NCBI RefSeq assembly: GCF_023343835.1
Contig: NC_064435.1
Location: forward strand, 72,054,134 to 72,118,133
DNA: 64,000 nt
Reading direction: 5' to 3'
From: Lagopus muta
Lineage: Eukaryota; Chordata; Aves; Galliformes; Phasianidae
In this document: positions 26,001-38,370 of the stretch, one piece after another
How positions within the stretch are numbered: the first letter of the stretch is position 1
Layout: the number at the start of each line of letters is the position of its first letter
Program-made: the position numbers and the translations under genes
Notes under the pieces: generated by a model
Seen by the model: only the letters and a program-made list of their open reading frames with translations
The model's database searches: none
What the model was told of the DNA's origin: nothing

Positions 26001-27799
26001 AAAGGTACCAGAAAACAGCACAGAATTAAAGAAGAATGAGATAACGCAAAGAATGGGAGCTATGCTGGCCACGGAGATGGGCTGGGCTATTCTTTGTACT
26101 TAATAACAATGGTCCCAAGTGTGTCAGGTATCCTGTCATTCTGATGTCAGCTTTGATGATGATGCCCATGCAAGCATAAAAAGCTTTGTTATTACAAGCC
26201 TCTGCATTTTGTTACTTTGAAAGTACTACTCATTACTGTTTGCAGCACAATTTGCCTGTCTTCTTCCTTTCCTTCCAGAATTTGAAATTCAAGGCACACA
26301 AAACTGTACTTGCTTTCCATCCGCAATTATACCAAAGTTCCTCCCCTCACCAAAAATAAAATAAAATCATTAAATCGGCATTGCCATCTTTAGCAAATAT
26401 TGGAAAAGAGCAAATGCTTTGAGATTCAATTATGCAGTATGTGCGGTAATTGAATAAGCAAGCATGGAAGCTAACATAATACATGAGATTTTGTTCAAGT
26501 AGATAATAGTATTCTCACCATCTGAGAGGTTCAAAATGCAGCAGAGAGAATAAGAAATGGAGAGTGTCATTTTCCAGGACAAATCACATACAAGTGCAGT
26601 GGATTGTTCATTAACATCATTGTACTTGGCATAGAGATTTGCAGATTTTCCTTGCACCTAGATTCTAGTCTAATATTATATATGTGGGTACTCTCTGGTT
26701 GTACAGATTAGTCCGTGGACTTTCAGAGCTTTCACACCGTATAAAAAGAGATACAAATAACTTTACAGATGTTGTATAGAGGACAAATGGCTGCACACAC
26801 AAAAATGATGTTTGCAGCTTTTACATCCCAGGTACTTTGGAAACAACACCATCTTGCTTCCATCTTTCAAATTGTGCACTCTGTGGTCACTGTGCATTTA
26901 TTAGAGTTTTCTGTGCATAAATTAAATTTTCTGTGCATTTTACACTGCTACAAAACTTTTTGAAATTGATGACAGAAGGGAATAGGAAAGCAATACATTT
27001 TATTTCACAAAACTGTTGCAGTATCTACTTAAATTCTTCCACAACAAGGTCAGAAGGAAAAAAGTCACATTTTAACCAAGCATACGTGGGTTTATCTCTT
27101 CCTGCACCTCATCTCTACATCATCTCAGTGACATTCTCTTTGCCAATGAATCTTACATGAGAACTGATGAACTTGCCCCTACAATGTCTCAAAGAACATA
27201 AAAGAGCAGCAGTCTATTCTCAGTCTCATTCAAGGAGTCAAGCAATTGGCATGAATGTCCTATCACATTCCCAGCAGAGTTTGAAAAATACTGTCTCTCA
27301 AAGGTACCTTTTACCACTTGCTTGATGTGCCCCAGTCTTTGGGCGAATACGCCTTGTAGCTCCATGAACCTTCACCATCATCAGACAGCCAACTGAGTGT
27401 CTACTAATACTCAGTTTTGTTAGTTAAGTTGTCAGAGTCCAGAGGAATTTTGCACCTTCATGGTCTGCGATGCATGGAAAAGGGGCTGATAAAATTTCAG
27501 TGCAGTTAAAAATTACCCTTGAGAATTCATGGAGAACAGGCAGCTTTTCAGGTAATAGTGAAGGATGAGCATGCTGCTGAGGTTTAAGAAAGAAAGAAAA
27601 TGCAGCCTGTCAGCAAAGCTTCTGTTGTGGAAACAGAAGTACTGGAACAAGTAACTAGACAACCTTCCTGGAGCATAACACAGAGAGGGTTAAGAAAAAA
27701 AATGTTGTCAGAATAGATCTTATTAGAATAATCCACTTTCTATGATAAGTAACAGATACTTTAAACAAAGAAGAAGGAATTGTGATCATATTCTATTTT

Positions 27800-28070
27800 C
27801 TACTTTAGAAAATGTTTTGATGCTGTGTCTCATGACATTATCCTCAGCCAATTAGAAAACATGATGCGAGTCTAGAAGAGACCAGATATAACCTACATTT
27901 GTGAAACCATTCTCAGAGAGATAGTGGTTATTAAGGTGAACAGTTGTTACAGAAGTTTGTGTTGAATGGGTTCCACAAGGGTCTTCCATGAGGATCCACT
28001 AATATTCAAGTGATATTCTGCAGTGAGATACTGCAGATTGTTCCCCTGAGAAATCTTTTCCAGTGACACT
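27800..28070 (+). mobile_element. Highly degraded CR1-like reverse transcriptase fragment
   Basis: The plus strand encodes FDAVSHDIILSQL, close to the CR1 motif that follows the YLDFSKAF box. About 130 bp further on it encodes VPQGS in a shifted frame, the next conserved reverse-transcriptase motif. Stops and frameshifts interrupt the segment. It is an old, dead element, and the limits are approximate. Confidence 0.6.
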
Positions 28071-28865
28071 AAGAATAAGGATATTAAGTGCTTCTCAAGG
28101 AAGCGGCATCCTCATTAACAGAGCTTTTAAAAAGTAGTCTAGGGAAAAAAAAAAAACAAACTACTTTGAAAGCAACATCAGTAGAAATCTGAGCATTGCA
28201 GTATCCCCTAATATCCATTTTAACTGGCTGTATTGAACTCAAGGACTTGGGCAAACATCTCAGACCCTTTCAAATGTCCATTGAGCTTCATGTTCTGGCT
28301 CTAACCATAACTGGTAGTGATGTCTAAAGACAGCACATGAGAAACAACACAAACATAAGCTTGTGCACAGCCTCAGTGAAAGCCTCTTTTTCAATTTATA
28401 TTAGCTATTTAAGGGTATCTTGGGCTGCAGATAAAATCTGGAGCTGTTGTTTCATAACACACCCATGATTTTTTCCAAGATTTTAAGCCTTCTTGGTTTC
28501 ACGTAAGTTTTTCTAATTCTTATAACATCAACTGCATTTGATCAGTAATGAGAGGCTACTGGGTTAAATGAATCTTTAGTCTGACCACTCAAGGGTTTTC
28601 ATTGAGAAGCAGTTACAGTAATAGCGCATGATTCCTGCCTCCATAACTCCAAACATGACCATTAACAAATGGTTTCTGTGACCAAGGGGTACAGAACACA
28701 CACTTCCTTGGGTGCCTCACAATCAGTTTACTGCTTGTTAAGGTAGAAATGTTTGCCGGCATGTGCTGTATCTACCTTCCTGCATGCACTGGTGGATTAA
28801 CAGCAGTTAGAACAGTAGCGTAGTTAGGACAGCATTTTAGAGGTTTATAAACAATATGATTATCA

Positions 28866-29128
28866 TGGTGGAAAAAGACAATAAAAAATGAAACGCTCAC
28901 CCATAGCTAAGGCTCACAGTAGAAAACTTCAAAAGGAGGGATCTCTAGAAAGAGATGCTTCCCTAGTGGCAGTCAGCCCTTAAATGGTGTCTAGGAGAGG
29001 TGCAGCCAGGCTCCATCCCTTCTGGTCACACAAATGAATTGCCTTCACCTGTACTCCCATGGCTGACTCAGTCCTTACCTCAGGTGATCAATCAGTGGTT
29101 CAGGCCCTGACACAACAATTCCCTTACA
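28866..29128 (-). repeat. LTR-like dispersed repeat, copy 2
   Basis: This second copy of the repeat at 19815-20073 has the same orientation and is about 9.05 kb away. The minus strand begins TGTAAGGGAATTG, compatible with an LTR 5' end. The divergence between the copies looks like 15-25 percent by eye. The sequence between the two copies has no retroviral gag, pol or env frames that I recognise, so two independent solo insertions are more likely than one provirus. Confidence 0.6.
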
Positions 29129-31319
29129 GTCTGTGCAAAGGAAATTAGCTGTGTAAGAGGGGAAATGCATCATCAGTGGCTCATCCTGTTAAGGAATCAG
29201 GCTGCACCTGAGAAGTTCAACTGCCCCACATTATCAGCAGTGATCTCTAAGATGTCACTACTGCTCACCACGTACAATAACGTCATCTAGCTATTTAGAA
29301 GCCTGCCATGGGTTTCTTGTAGTCTGGATATATACAGAATGTTGGCTTGTAGAAAAGCTTGCCACACCTATGAGTGTGTCAGTATTTCTCTTTATTCCAT
29401 CTTGGTTTTACGGTACAAAATTATCTAGATTACACATAATTTATGTGTTGCACAGTTGCACAAATACTTCTGCAAATACCCTGTAAATACAACGTCTGGT
29501 AATGGTAGGCTTGTATACAAAACAGTGAACATACTGCACATTTTCATTTCTTGCAAGTAATTTCAGGAGGACTGTACAATGGGCACTGGGCCATGCCTCA
29601 GTCCAGAGGTTTGCTCCTGTATCTAATCTCTGAGGCAGTCATTCACATCAGTAATGCTCTGACAGAGACTTATATCAATCCATGTGCCTCCGTAAACTTT
29701 GAGTTATGGCTCTGTGTGGCACACATGGGACCTGTTCTGTTAATGTTTGCCATGGCTTTTAGGTAAAGTACTAACAAGGCACTATCATTCACTTGCCAGA
29801 AATTCATCCCTGCTTGTAAGAACATTATGTATAATGAAGTCTTAACAACATTCAGTCGAGCAAAAATACATATATTTTTTTCTTTCAAGGAGCAAATTTT
29901 TGCAGCTATTTTGACAAGCAGCTCCTATTCTGAGAATGGACATCTTTGATTTCATTGTAATGTTTTCATTCGAGAATACTGACAGAAAAAGATCTGATTC
30001 AACAGGCATAGAGATATCAGAATCTGAACTACTATAATGTAGAAACATAATTGTATTAGGAAAAAAAAACCAACAACCAGATTTGGTAACAAGATAAATT
30101 TTCTCTAAGGCTAATACACACTGAAAATCTAAATGCCTAAAGAAAAATAGTATTTTTTATTGTTCCTGCAGCCTTGGGTGCTGCAGTTCTGCAGAAGGAT
30201 CCCTGGTAGGTAAGGGGTGCTTTTCCTTTCTACATGTACCTACAGATGCTTGGCATGCTGCAGATCCTGCTTTGTTGGATGGCCACCTAACTCCCAGGCG
30301 CTATGCCGCTGAGTTTAACACCATGTATTTCAGCCTAGCAGCCTGAAATCATTTAAAAGACATTACATGACTTTAATTGTTTTGGATCAGCACTCTCTGT
30401 TAATCATCATCTGACTAAACCAGGACTACTCATGTAAGAGTTTGCAGAATCCACTTTAGGCAGCACTAACCCTTTGAAGACTGATGTTGTCAAACACTGT
30501 TCCCAGCCAATATGGAATAACTTAGGGAGAAATAATGGATGAATGCCAGCCGACATAAACAGCAAATATCAATGATTTTTTTATTCCAATCTTTGAACCA
30601 TGTGTTAATTGCAAAAAGCTGTGTAAGACTGGTGAAAATGTGGAAAATGCAGTCTGCTGGGCTATTCTGCAAACCGATAAAATCTATACGGAATTAAGAC
30701 ATGTGTCTTCATTTAATCTTATAATTGCCAAAGGCAGTTCATAGGCCCTCTTCAATTCCCTTCACTTTTCTTCCAAAATTCATGGGCTGCAAAACCTTTA
30801 CTGGCATGTTTTCTGTTCTACCAATTAGAGAAAGGCGTGCAGAATCTTGATGTTATGACTATCAATATTATCTATTATGCCGAAGGTGCATTTCTGAATA
30901 CTCAAAGCATATTGCAATGTCAAATCACATCCTAATCTAAATACAGACCTTGGTGTGTGAGAATTCAAGGATGCATTCTTCTAATTTGACACATTAATGT
31001 CCAGAGAATTGGATATAAAACTGCCATTCTGACCACACAGTAAAATGACTAAAGTAAGCTTATTCTGTACTCTGCACTGATAACTTTTTCACTGAGGAGG
31101 TTCCCTGAATTGTAGCAATCAGTGTGGAAATGAAAATCACATGGTTTTACCAGACAGCTAAGCCTAACCTGAGTAAATACAGTAGAAAGCTGTAGAAAGT
31201 GAAAGTTTGCAGTGAAATTTGTCTACCTTCGTCCATGGGCCTTCAGTCACCTGCTGAAATGAGATGGTAGATAAGGGGCCATCTTGCCACCCTAAGATGA
31301 TTCTGGACTGTGTTCCTGG

Positions 31320-32180
31320 CAGAATTACAGAAGGGCTAGCGTTGAAAATGATTTCTGGAGATCATCTTCTTTCAATTGTCCCATCTCTTCTCAAGCAGGG
31401 ATACCCAGAGCAGATTTCATAGCAGCATGTTGAGACCACTTTGTTCCTCCAAGGAGGAGACTCCACAGTCTCTTTCGGTAGCCTGTGCCAGTATGGTGTT
31501 CCATCACCCACACATTAAAGGAGAGTGAGCCCCTTGTGTTCCAGTTTGTGCCCTTTGCCTTTTGCCATGGCACTGGGCACCACCAAAAAGAGCCCAACTC
31601 TATCCTCTCTGCACTACCCCTTCAGGGATTCATACACATTGATGAGATCCCATTGAGCCTCTACTCCTGGCTAAACAGACCTAGCTCACTCAGCATTTCC
31701 TCATATGAGAGGTGAGTGATGAGCCCCTTTCTCATCTTTGTAATTCTTCACTGAACTCTCCCCAGTATGTTCATGTCTCTCCTATACTGTGGGCCCAGAA
31801 CTGGACTCAGAACTCCAGGTGTGATCTCACTAGTGCTGAGCAGAGGGGAAAGGATTGCCTTTCTCCATTTGCTGACATCATTTTGCCCGAGGCAGCCAAG
31901 AATACCATTAGCCCTCTTTGCTACAAGGACACATTCCCGGCTCGTGTTCAACGTGGTGTCCACCAAGTTGACCTTTTCTGCAGAGCTGCTTTCCAGATAG
32001 GTGCCCCCAGTGGGTGCAGGGCTCTACACCTCCTCTCATTGAACTCCATGAGATTCCTGTCAGCCCAGCTGCCCAGGTCGCTCTGGATGCCTGCACAACT
32101 CTCTGATATGACAGCCACTCCCCTAGTTCTGTGGCACTGCAAACTTTCTGAGGGAGCAGTCTGAGAGCACACTCTCCTGA
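31320..32180 (-). mobile_element. CR1 LINE fragment, about 860 bp
   Basis: The plus strand is the reverse complement of the CR1 3' part. It begins CAGAATTACAGAAGGGCTAG, passes GGAGATCATC, TCCTCATATGAGAG, GCCCAGAACTGGACTCAG and CTGCAGAGCTGCTTTCCAG, and ends near GGCACTGCAAACTTTCTGAG. The element points to the minus strand and covers the end of the endonuclease/reverse-transcriptase ORF and the 3' UTR. Open frames of up to 150 codons on both strands here are repeat-derived and not host genes. It is 5'-truncated and full of stops. Confidence 0.93.
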
Positions 32181-35100
32181 GTAGTCCTAATCTTTACCTG
32201 GAGAAGATTAAAGAAGGTGAAAGATACCGATTCTTGATGCTGTGATCCTTGGCTTTACATGCAATTTTGCAGCTGCTTTGATCAGTAGTTTTTCTTCCCC
32301 ATATTACAGTTCAGTAGATTCTGACAGTATTTCCTGAGATGCAAAAAGAAATTGGTCCTTCTTTGCTGCACTGTTCTTTCATCCATCTTCTTTAAAATAG
32401 ATATATTTCTAGATACAACATATGAGTATAGTGCATATATATGTATGTAACTATGTCAACTGACTTTGTGAGACAAGCAAGAGTAGCTTCTGAAACCTTA
32501 CAAGACAATACCATGGACTCTGCTAAATCTCTGTGATTTCAGTATGTGCAAAATGACTGGAATTACTGTACTGATGCTGAAAAATAGTAAGCCATATAAT
32601 TATTACTATGTATTTGCTACATGTCACCCTGCTTAATTCAATATAAGAGCAGCGTGAGCACCTCTGCTAGTGCAGCTATAGGTGTAGCTGCCTAGTATTC
32701 TACTCACAACAGTGCTTTGGAGAGGGACTCCGTGTTCCAGAAATGAAAATCAATGTTGTTATTGTAAGCTCTGTAACTCTTTCTGATACTCAGATTTAAG
32801 TTGCTGTTGTTAACTGATAAAATGAAAGTGCATCTTCCAATGTTTTCTCATCTGAAGGGAGAGACAGTCTACCCACATCCCTAGACATGGCAGTGTTGTG
32901 TGAGGAAACAATTTAATGTGAGTTATAACTGATCCCATAGTTCAGATAACAAAATCCCAAGTATTTGCAGGTAATTACTCTGATAGGAGAACAAAAGAGA
33001 GGAAGCAATGTAATGAATAACTCTGAATCTGAATGTTTGAGCTGGTCACTCACGCCTGTCTAAAAAAGCAGCTTTTCATTTTAGTAACAGAAACACTTCT
33101 AAAGTAAGGTGAAACTACCATAAAGAAGAGGAAACTATTTTATTTTATTTTATTTTATTTTATTTTATTTTATTTTATTTTATTTTATTTTATTTTATTT
33201 TATTTTTTAACAGGGATGAGACTAAATTGATCTGGTTTGTAAATTATTCATTTTAAATCTTTTTTTTTTTTTTTTCAACCCAAACCATGGTTTTTATTGG
33301 TGTTTCTTGTTAAATCTGCTAGAATATTAAGCTGATGAGTGCAGCACAGAGAGGAAGCAATACGTCTGGTTTTGTTTTTAAAGTAAATGCTTTCCAAAGC
33401 TCTGTGTGTGAATCCTGGAAAAGAATGGTTTTGATTTTCCCTTGAGAAAAGGGCCGAAGCATTTTTGTCGATAGACATCCTTCTCAGATAGAAACCTAAT
33501 TTATTCTGGCCCTGCTGGATGGTTTCAGAGCCATGCACCCTGGCAGCAATAATACTGTCAGCTTTACTCTCATATTAAATTCACACTTGAGGAGCTATAG
33601 ATGATGAATTTCAGATTTCTCCAACTCTTGATGCTCTTTTCAGATTTCGAGTAATTCTCAGAAATCAAAGCAAAAGCTGCTGGACAAAGAGAGTTGATAA
33701 GACTCTGATCTTTGGATTCATATAGCAAAACTTTAAACACATACATATTGGCATGATATCAATTAATCTGTAGGTAGCACAGTGACCTTACCTCAGGCAA
33801 GCTTAAATCAAATATTTTAACTCTCTCTTTAGATACGTTTATACCACATTATACATATATTCAGTTCAGCTGATCTGTCCACCAGAGATTTCTTCAGAAC
33901 TGTGTACGGAGATTTATTACCAGTAAATAAATTTCCCAGACTTGCCTTGCCATAGGAATGCGGCTGGATTTCAACCAGGCTCTACCCAGAGCTTCTACTT
34001 CCCTTGTTCTCTCTTTTTCTGGAGATCTTGACTTGACTGCACCTAACTTTTAGGCAGAATGCACCTTAAAGCCACTGCAATGAATGGTAAAAAATATATT
34101 GATAGGTTTCAGATTGTTAATTAAATATAAATTAAATAACCTTACAATGTTCACTGTTTAATGTGGATTGTTCAAGAAAAGTCTAAAACAAAGATGACAA
34201 CATCATTGCAGCACAATTGTGGAGAGGGTTATATGATTTGTTTCAGTTTTGAGGAAATTAGGCTCAGTGGGAGAAGAAAAAAATTCCTCAGCCATAAGAA
34301 CCAGCTGCTGCAACTGAAACATGGACAATAAAATCAATTCCTGATTAAAAATAAATAAATAAATTACAAGTATTTGGGGAAGTGCTTCTTTAGAGCTTAG
34401 GGCTTGAGAATTGTAGGGCTATGAAGACTGGTCTTAATTTGCACATTGCAAAGACCTCTGGAATGATCTCCTTTCAGCCTGAAACAAGCAGAGTGATGTT
34501 TCACATCAGCTTCTGGGCATGTGTTCATAGCTTTTCTTTTGCAGTACCTAGGTTGAGCTGTGATGCTACTTCAGAAATCCAGACACCAAAGACACAGACC
34601 CATGGTTTGTTTGAACTCATTTTTGGCTGTAATATCATGGAATTTGGCTCCTAAGGAGGATATCAGAAATATCTGGAAGTGCTGTTGGATGACACAATTT
34701 TTAGTATTCCACATAAAAATGGAAAATATAGCATTATTTTTTTTTCTCAAAGCCCCAGATTCAGATAATCCCAAACTAACCCCACACATAGAGGAAAGCT
34801 GAAGCATACTTGATTATCTTAACCTGTTTCTTAAATCCAGTGGCAGCTAGGTTCTCTATACATCCTAACTGTGAAGATTCTGCAAGGACAGTAAATGTTT
34901 CCTGTTGTACTACGCTCAGCAGATGAGGGAAGCTCAGAGCCAGACACATGTGCAGATGCTGTACTTGCCAGTCAAGTAGAAGATTTAGACCCAGCAAGGA
35001 AAATGTTGGAAGGGAAATCTCTGGCATCATAGAGCATTCAAAGAAGTTTCCTTCACACTGAGATGGACCCAGCAGCATCAAATGTAGGAGAACTTTGGAT

Positions 35101-36140
35101 TAAGTTTCACGCTTGGGTGCTCAGGCTTGTCACTGATACTCACTGCACTTGGACATCATAAAAAATAAAAGAATTTCCTGTCTCTGAAATATTTTCATTC
35201 ACAGAAAGTAGTGCCATGTAGATACCGTGGGTTTAACTGGTGAACTGCAACTTTCTGGGATTAAACATCACTACTGCTCAGTAATAATGAGAAGAAAACC
35301 ACAGCATCGTAGTTCCCACTATGCATTTTACTATGTGGTCGCTCATTCACTCTCCTCAGCCTGACAACAGACAAATGGAGCAGCATCAGGACAGTACTTA
35401 CTCAACAGTTGGCTCTTGCTTTGTGGTTTTTTCCCCTCTCCACATTTCAGCAGTATGTGGCTGTTTTTATTATTTCCTGATCTAAGGGCTCTCTGTGTGT
35501 GAAGATGTTGCTAATGGCTAATTGTGTTCATGCAATTCTAGGAGGGAATGCATTTCGACTTGAAATACTCTGTATATCCTACATTTATTCTTAATCAGGA
35601 AGCTCAACTTTTAAGGAAGTGTGCTGCTATATCTCCTTTATTTTTCTGTCTGACCAATTCCAAAAAGAAAAAAGAAAAAAAAAAGAGGCTTAGCAAGAAC
35701 TCCCTCTTTACTAGACTAAGATTTTAACTCCTCTGAAGAAGGAGGCTTTTGAGAAGGAAAGATGAATCAGTTTGAGTAAGAAAGGCTTCTTCATCCCCCA
35801 CGCTCTACAAACAGAGAAGTCTGGTAGCCCTGTGAGGGTGGAATTTCAGAGGAAGTTGATTTCTGATTTCAAATGCAAGCAGAACTTTGAAATCTAGATA
35901 TTACCAGCCTCCTCAAAACTGAGAGATGGCACTGAAAGATTTCTCTAAGTCAACCAGCTTGATTTCCTGATCACTAGAATTTCAGTTGCAACTCTGAAGT
36001 TGAGCTGCCTCTCTGCATCTTGTATTTTATGCAGCCTTAAAGAGATGTACATGAACTGACTTGTGAATCTTTCAAGGGGTGCTTAAATGCTCAAAGTCCC
36101 CAGAAGAAACAAAAACACTGGCTCTTAGGGATGGTGATGG
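32181..36140. other. Intergenic stretch with simple repeats
   Basis: No gene is seen. The stretch holds the (TTTTA)n array at 33136-33208, a T-run at about 33259-33276 and AT-rich unique sequence. Open frames are short and without recognisable motifs. Confidence 0.7.
33136..33208. repeat. (TTTTA)n pentanucleotide microsatellite
   Basis: About 14 units of TTTTA run without interruption and end in a longer T run. A separate T homopolymer follows some 50 bp further on. It is probably length-variable between individuals. Confidence 0.95.
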
Positions 36141-36300
36141 ACTGGAGAATGTTGCCCAGGAAGGTGATGGAGTCGCTGCCCCTGGAGGTGTTTAAGAAAC
36201 ATGTAGATGTGGCACTGTTTGATATGGTTTAGTGGATATGGTGGTGATGAGGTGGTGGTTAACAGTCTTCTCCAACCTTTATGATTTTATGATTCCATGA
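36141..36300 (+). mobile_element. CR1 LINE 3' end fragment
   Basis: The sequence runs from GAATGTTGCCCAGG through AAGGTGATGGAGTCGCTG, CCTGGAGGTGTTTAAGAAAC and TTCTCCAACCTTTATG to a terminal ATGATTCCATGA. This is the standard CR1 3' UTR order in the plus orientation. It is 5'-truncated. Confidence 0.9.
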
Positions 36301-36895
36301 TCTCACTGAAGCTACACCATCATATACCTGTTGGGATGTAACTGCTGGGAGAAGCAGTTAACATTGGTTTTGGACCTTCTGTACCATGTACACAATTATT
36401 GAGAGATTAGACAAGTATCAGTGTAACTCACATAGCAAAAATCTAATACACCCTCTTCAGAATTCATGGGGAAATCTATTGGTTTCTGTGAACTTCACAT
36501 CAGTTTGCAGTTTGGAAAGAATTAAAGAAAGTAGAAGTTTACCTTGGTGTAATGCAATGGTAGATCTGCATGTGTCATGCAAACTTTTGGCATATATTTC
36601 TATCTGCAATTTTTGCTTGAGGTTTGGTTGTTTTTATATGGGTACAAGCTGGTGTGATTATGACCAACAATTTCTCATTCTGTGACATGGGCACCATTCT
36701 GTGACAAGGGCCCAGGTGACAATGTCCTCAGTTATTCACTTTCAGGATGGAGTCAAGCAACAATTAGAGAGTCTTTTTAATCCACTCTGTTAATCCAGTT
36801 AATTGATCTTTATTTGTACAGAAATCTAAAAATAAAGCACTGCAAGTTTTGGTGGGAATGTGTTTACAATGGCTACTAACTGAAATGGAAGAGGA

Positions 36896-36979
36896 GGGAT
36901 GGGATGGGATGGGATGGGATGGGATGGGATGGGATGGGATGGGATGGGATGGGATGGGATGGGATGGGATGGGATGGGA
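36896..36979. repeat. (GGGAT)n pentanucleotide array
   Basis: Sixteen complete GGGAT units plus a final GGGA run without a mismatch. The plus strand therefore has 17 GGG tracts separated by AT. The translated frames through it (Met-Gly-Trp-Asp and Ser-His-Pro-Ile-Pro repeats) are artefacts of the array. It is not the vertebrate telomere unit TTAGGG. Confidence 0.95.
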
Positions 36980-38346
36980 AAGGAACACATGCAAATATCC
37001 TACCTGAGAACAACACAGTACAGAATGCCCAAGTGTCTGTGTATGAAACCAGGTGAATGTGTCCCTGCTGTCAGTGTGAGTCTGACCTGTTACAGCGAGG
37101 ACTGGAGGTCATGTATCTCTTTCCAAAAGATTTTCTTAAATGTTCTCAATAATCATCAGATGAATGGAATCAAGCCTTTAATAATACGTCACACTTTCAA
37201 ATCTTTGCTTTGGCTCTGAGAACATGCTTAACATTTTGAGCTCTGAAACTTTGGTATCAGCTGTTTTCCAAAGTGGAGTGTCTTCATCTGTAGGTATTCA
37301 TGATCAGAAGGTGATATGTTCTTTGTATCAGTGGGAGCTTAAAGCGAAGGTAAGATTGGTATGGGTGATGACATGTGCCATTGCTATCTGGTACTCAGAA
37401 GCAAGTTAAAAATAGCTGGGCACATGCAAAAATGTTCTCTGAATCCAAAGTAAAACCAAACACTTCATAGTGCCCGGAAGAGCATTTATCACACTTATCT
37501 TCTTTAGGTAATTATGTGCTTCTGTAGGTGGTCAGTCTCCAAAGAGAAGCCAAGAGGTAAAAATGTGCATGAGAACACAGGGGCAGAGAGATAATGTTGA
37601 AAGGGCTAAATAGTTGTGTTTTAGTTTCCCCAGCAGAGAGAAAAATTCTCATTCCATGATGGCATGTATAACGACAGCCTGTTTCTAGGAAAAGCTTTGA
37701 AGGCATGTTATTTTTTAAGATTCCTTTAGAACACTTTTAAAAAAAAATTTCTAGGAATGCTCTTTTCAAAGCTTGTTTACATTAAATTTAAATCCCAAGC
37801 AAAATTATTTAGAGTACAGTAAGTTTCTGCAGAATTATGCAGGCAGGTCAGGAAATGTCCTAGAGAGGACTGCACTCAAACTATACCTCAGAATTGTAGT
37901 GTATATGTAAATATATAAGTAACCTTACACAAACATAGAGCTGCATCTATTTTGCCCTTCAGTGCTGATCCAGAAATGCAGATCAATTGGAAAACATTTG
38001 GAATTGAGATAGGGCAGAGCTGCAGTGTTACAGGGGCAGTGAGCGGCTGCTCGGTTGGCTGTGTCACTACAGAATGGGAAGTGAGGCTCAGGCTGCCCCA
38101 GAAGACCCAACTGCTTACTCTGAAATCTTCCATTGTTCAGAACAGAATATTTTAGGTGGAGGAAGCAGCAGCTGCCAGCAGTGGAGATTCTAAGCCATTG
38201 CCTTTTGATTATCTAATAGTGCTTTTTTTCCGCTGGATGATTTGCTACTCTTCAATAACGTGGCCACCTCAAATATACATGATGATGCATTGTCATGGAT
38301 GCTTCTTGAGGCACAGATAGGGGTGGTGTAGCAGGGGGAGCAAACA

Positions 38347-38370
38347 GTGTGTGCAAGTGCTTGCACACAC
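38347..38370. repeat. Perfect inverted repeat, 11 bp arms
   Basis: GTGTGTGCAAG at 38347-38357 and its exact reverse complement CTTGCACACAC at 38360-38370 flank a two-base spacer. It could form a short hairpin or cruciform. No function can be assigned. Confidence 0.85.

Larger units (their letters stand above)
15151..31319. other. Intergenic, gene-poor stretch (proximal part)
   Basis: The stretch starts upstream of MARCHF11 with an A-rich run at 15291-15324 and moderately GC-rich sequence to about 15850 that I do not recognise. It then becomes AT-rich. I see two copies of an LTR-like repeat (19815-20073 and 28866-29128) and a very degraded CR1 reverse-transcriptase segment near 27800-28070. 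The open frames are short, mostly without family resemblance, and show no splice-compatible exon series. No gene can be supported. Confidence 0.7.

Noticed and set aside
31391-32172. Cluster of open frames, one of 150 codons, on both strands.
   Set aside because: The whole region is a CR1 fragment read mostly antisense. The frames carry no host protein similarity.
36896-36979. Interstitial telomeric sequence.
   Set aside because: The unit is GGGAT, not TTAGGG, so it is a plain pentanucleotide microsatellite.
36764-37219. Open frames on both strands encoding Met-Gly-Trp-Asp and Ser-His-Pro-Ile-Pro repeats.
   Set aside because: They are translations of the (GGGAT)n microsatellite. A pentamer repeat read in threes gives a five-residue peptide repeat on each strand and is no evidence for a gene.
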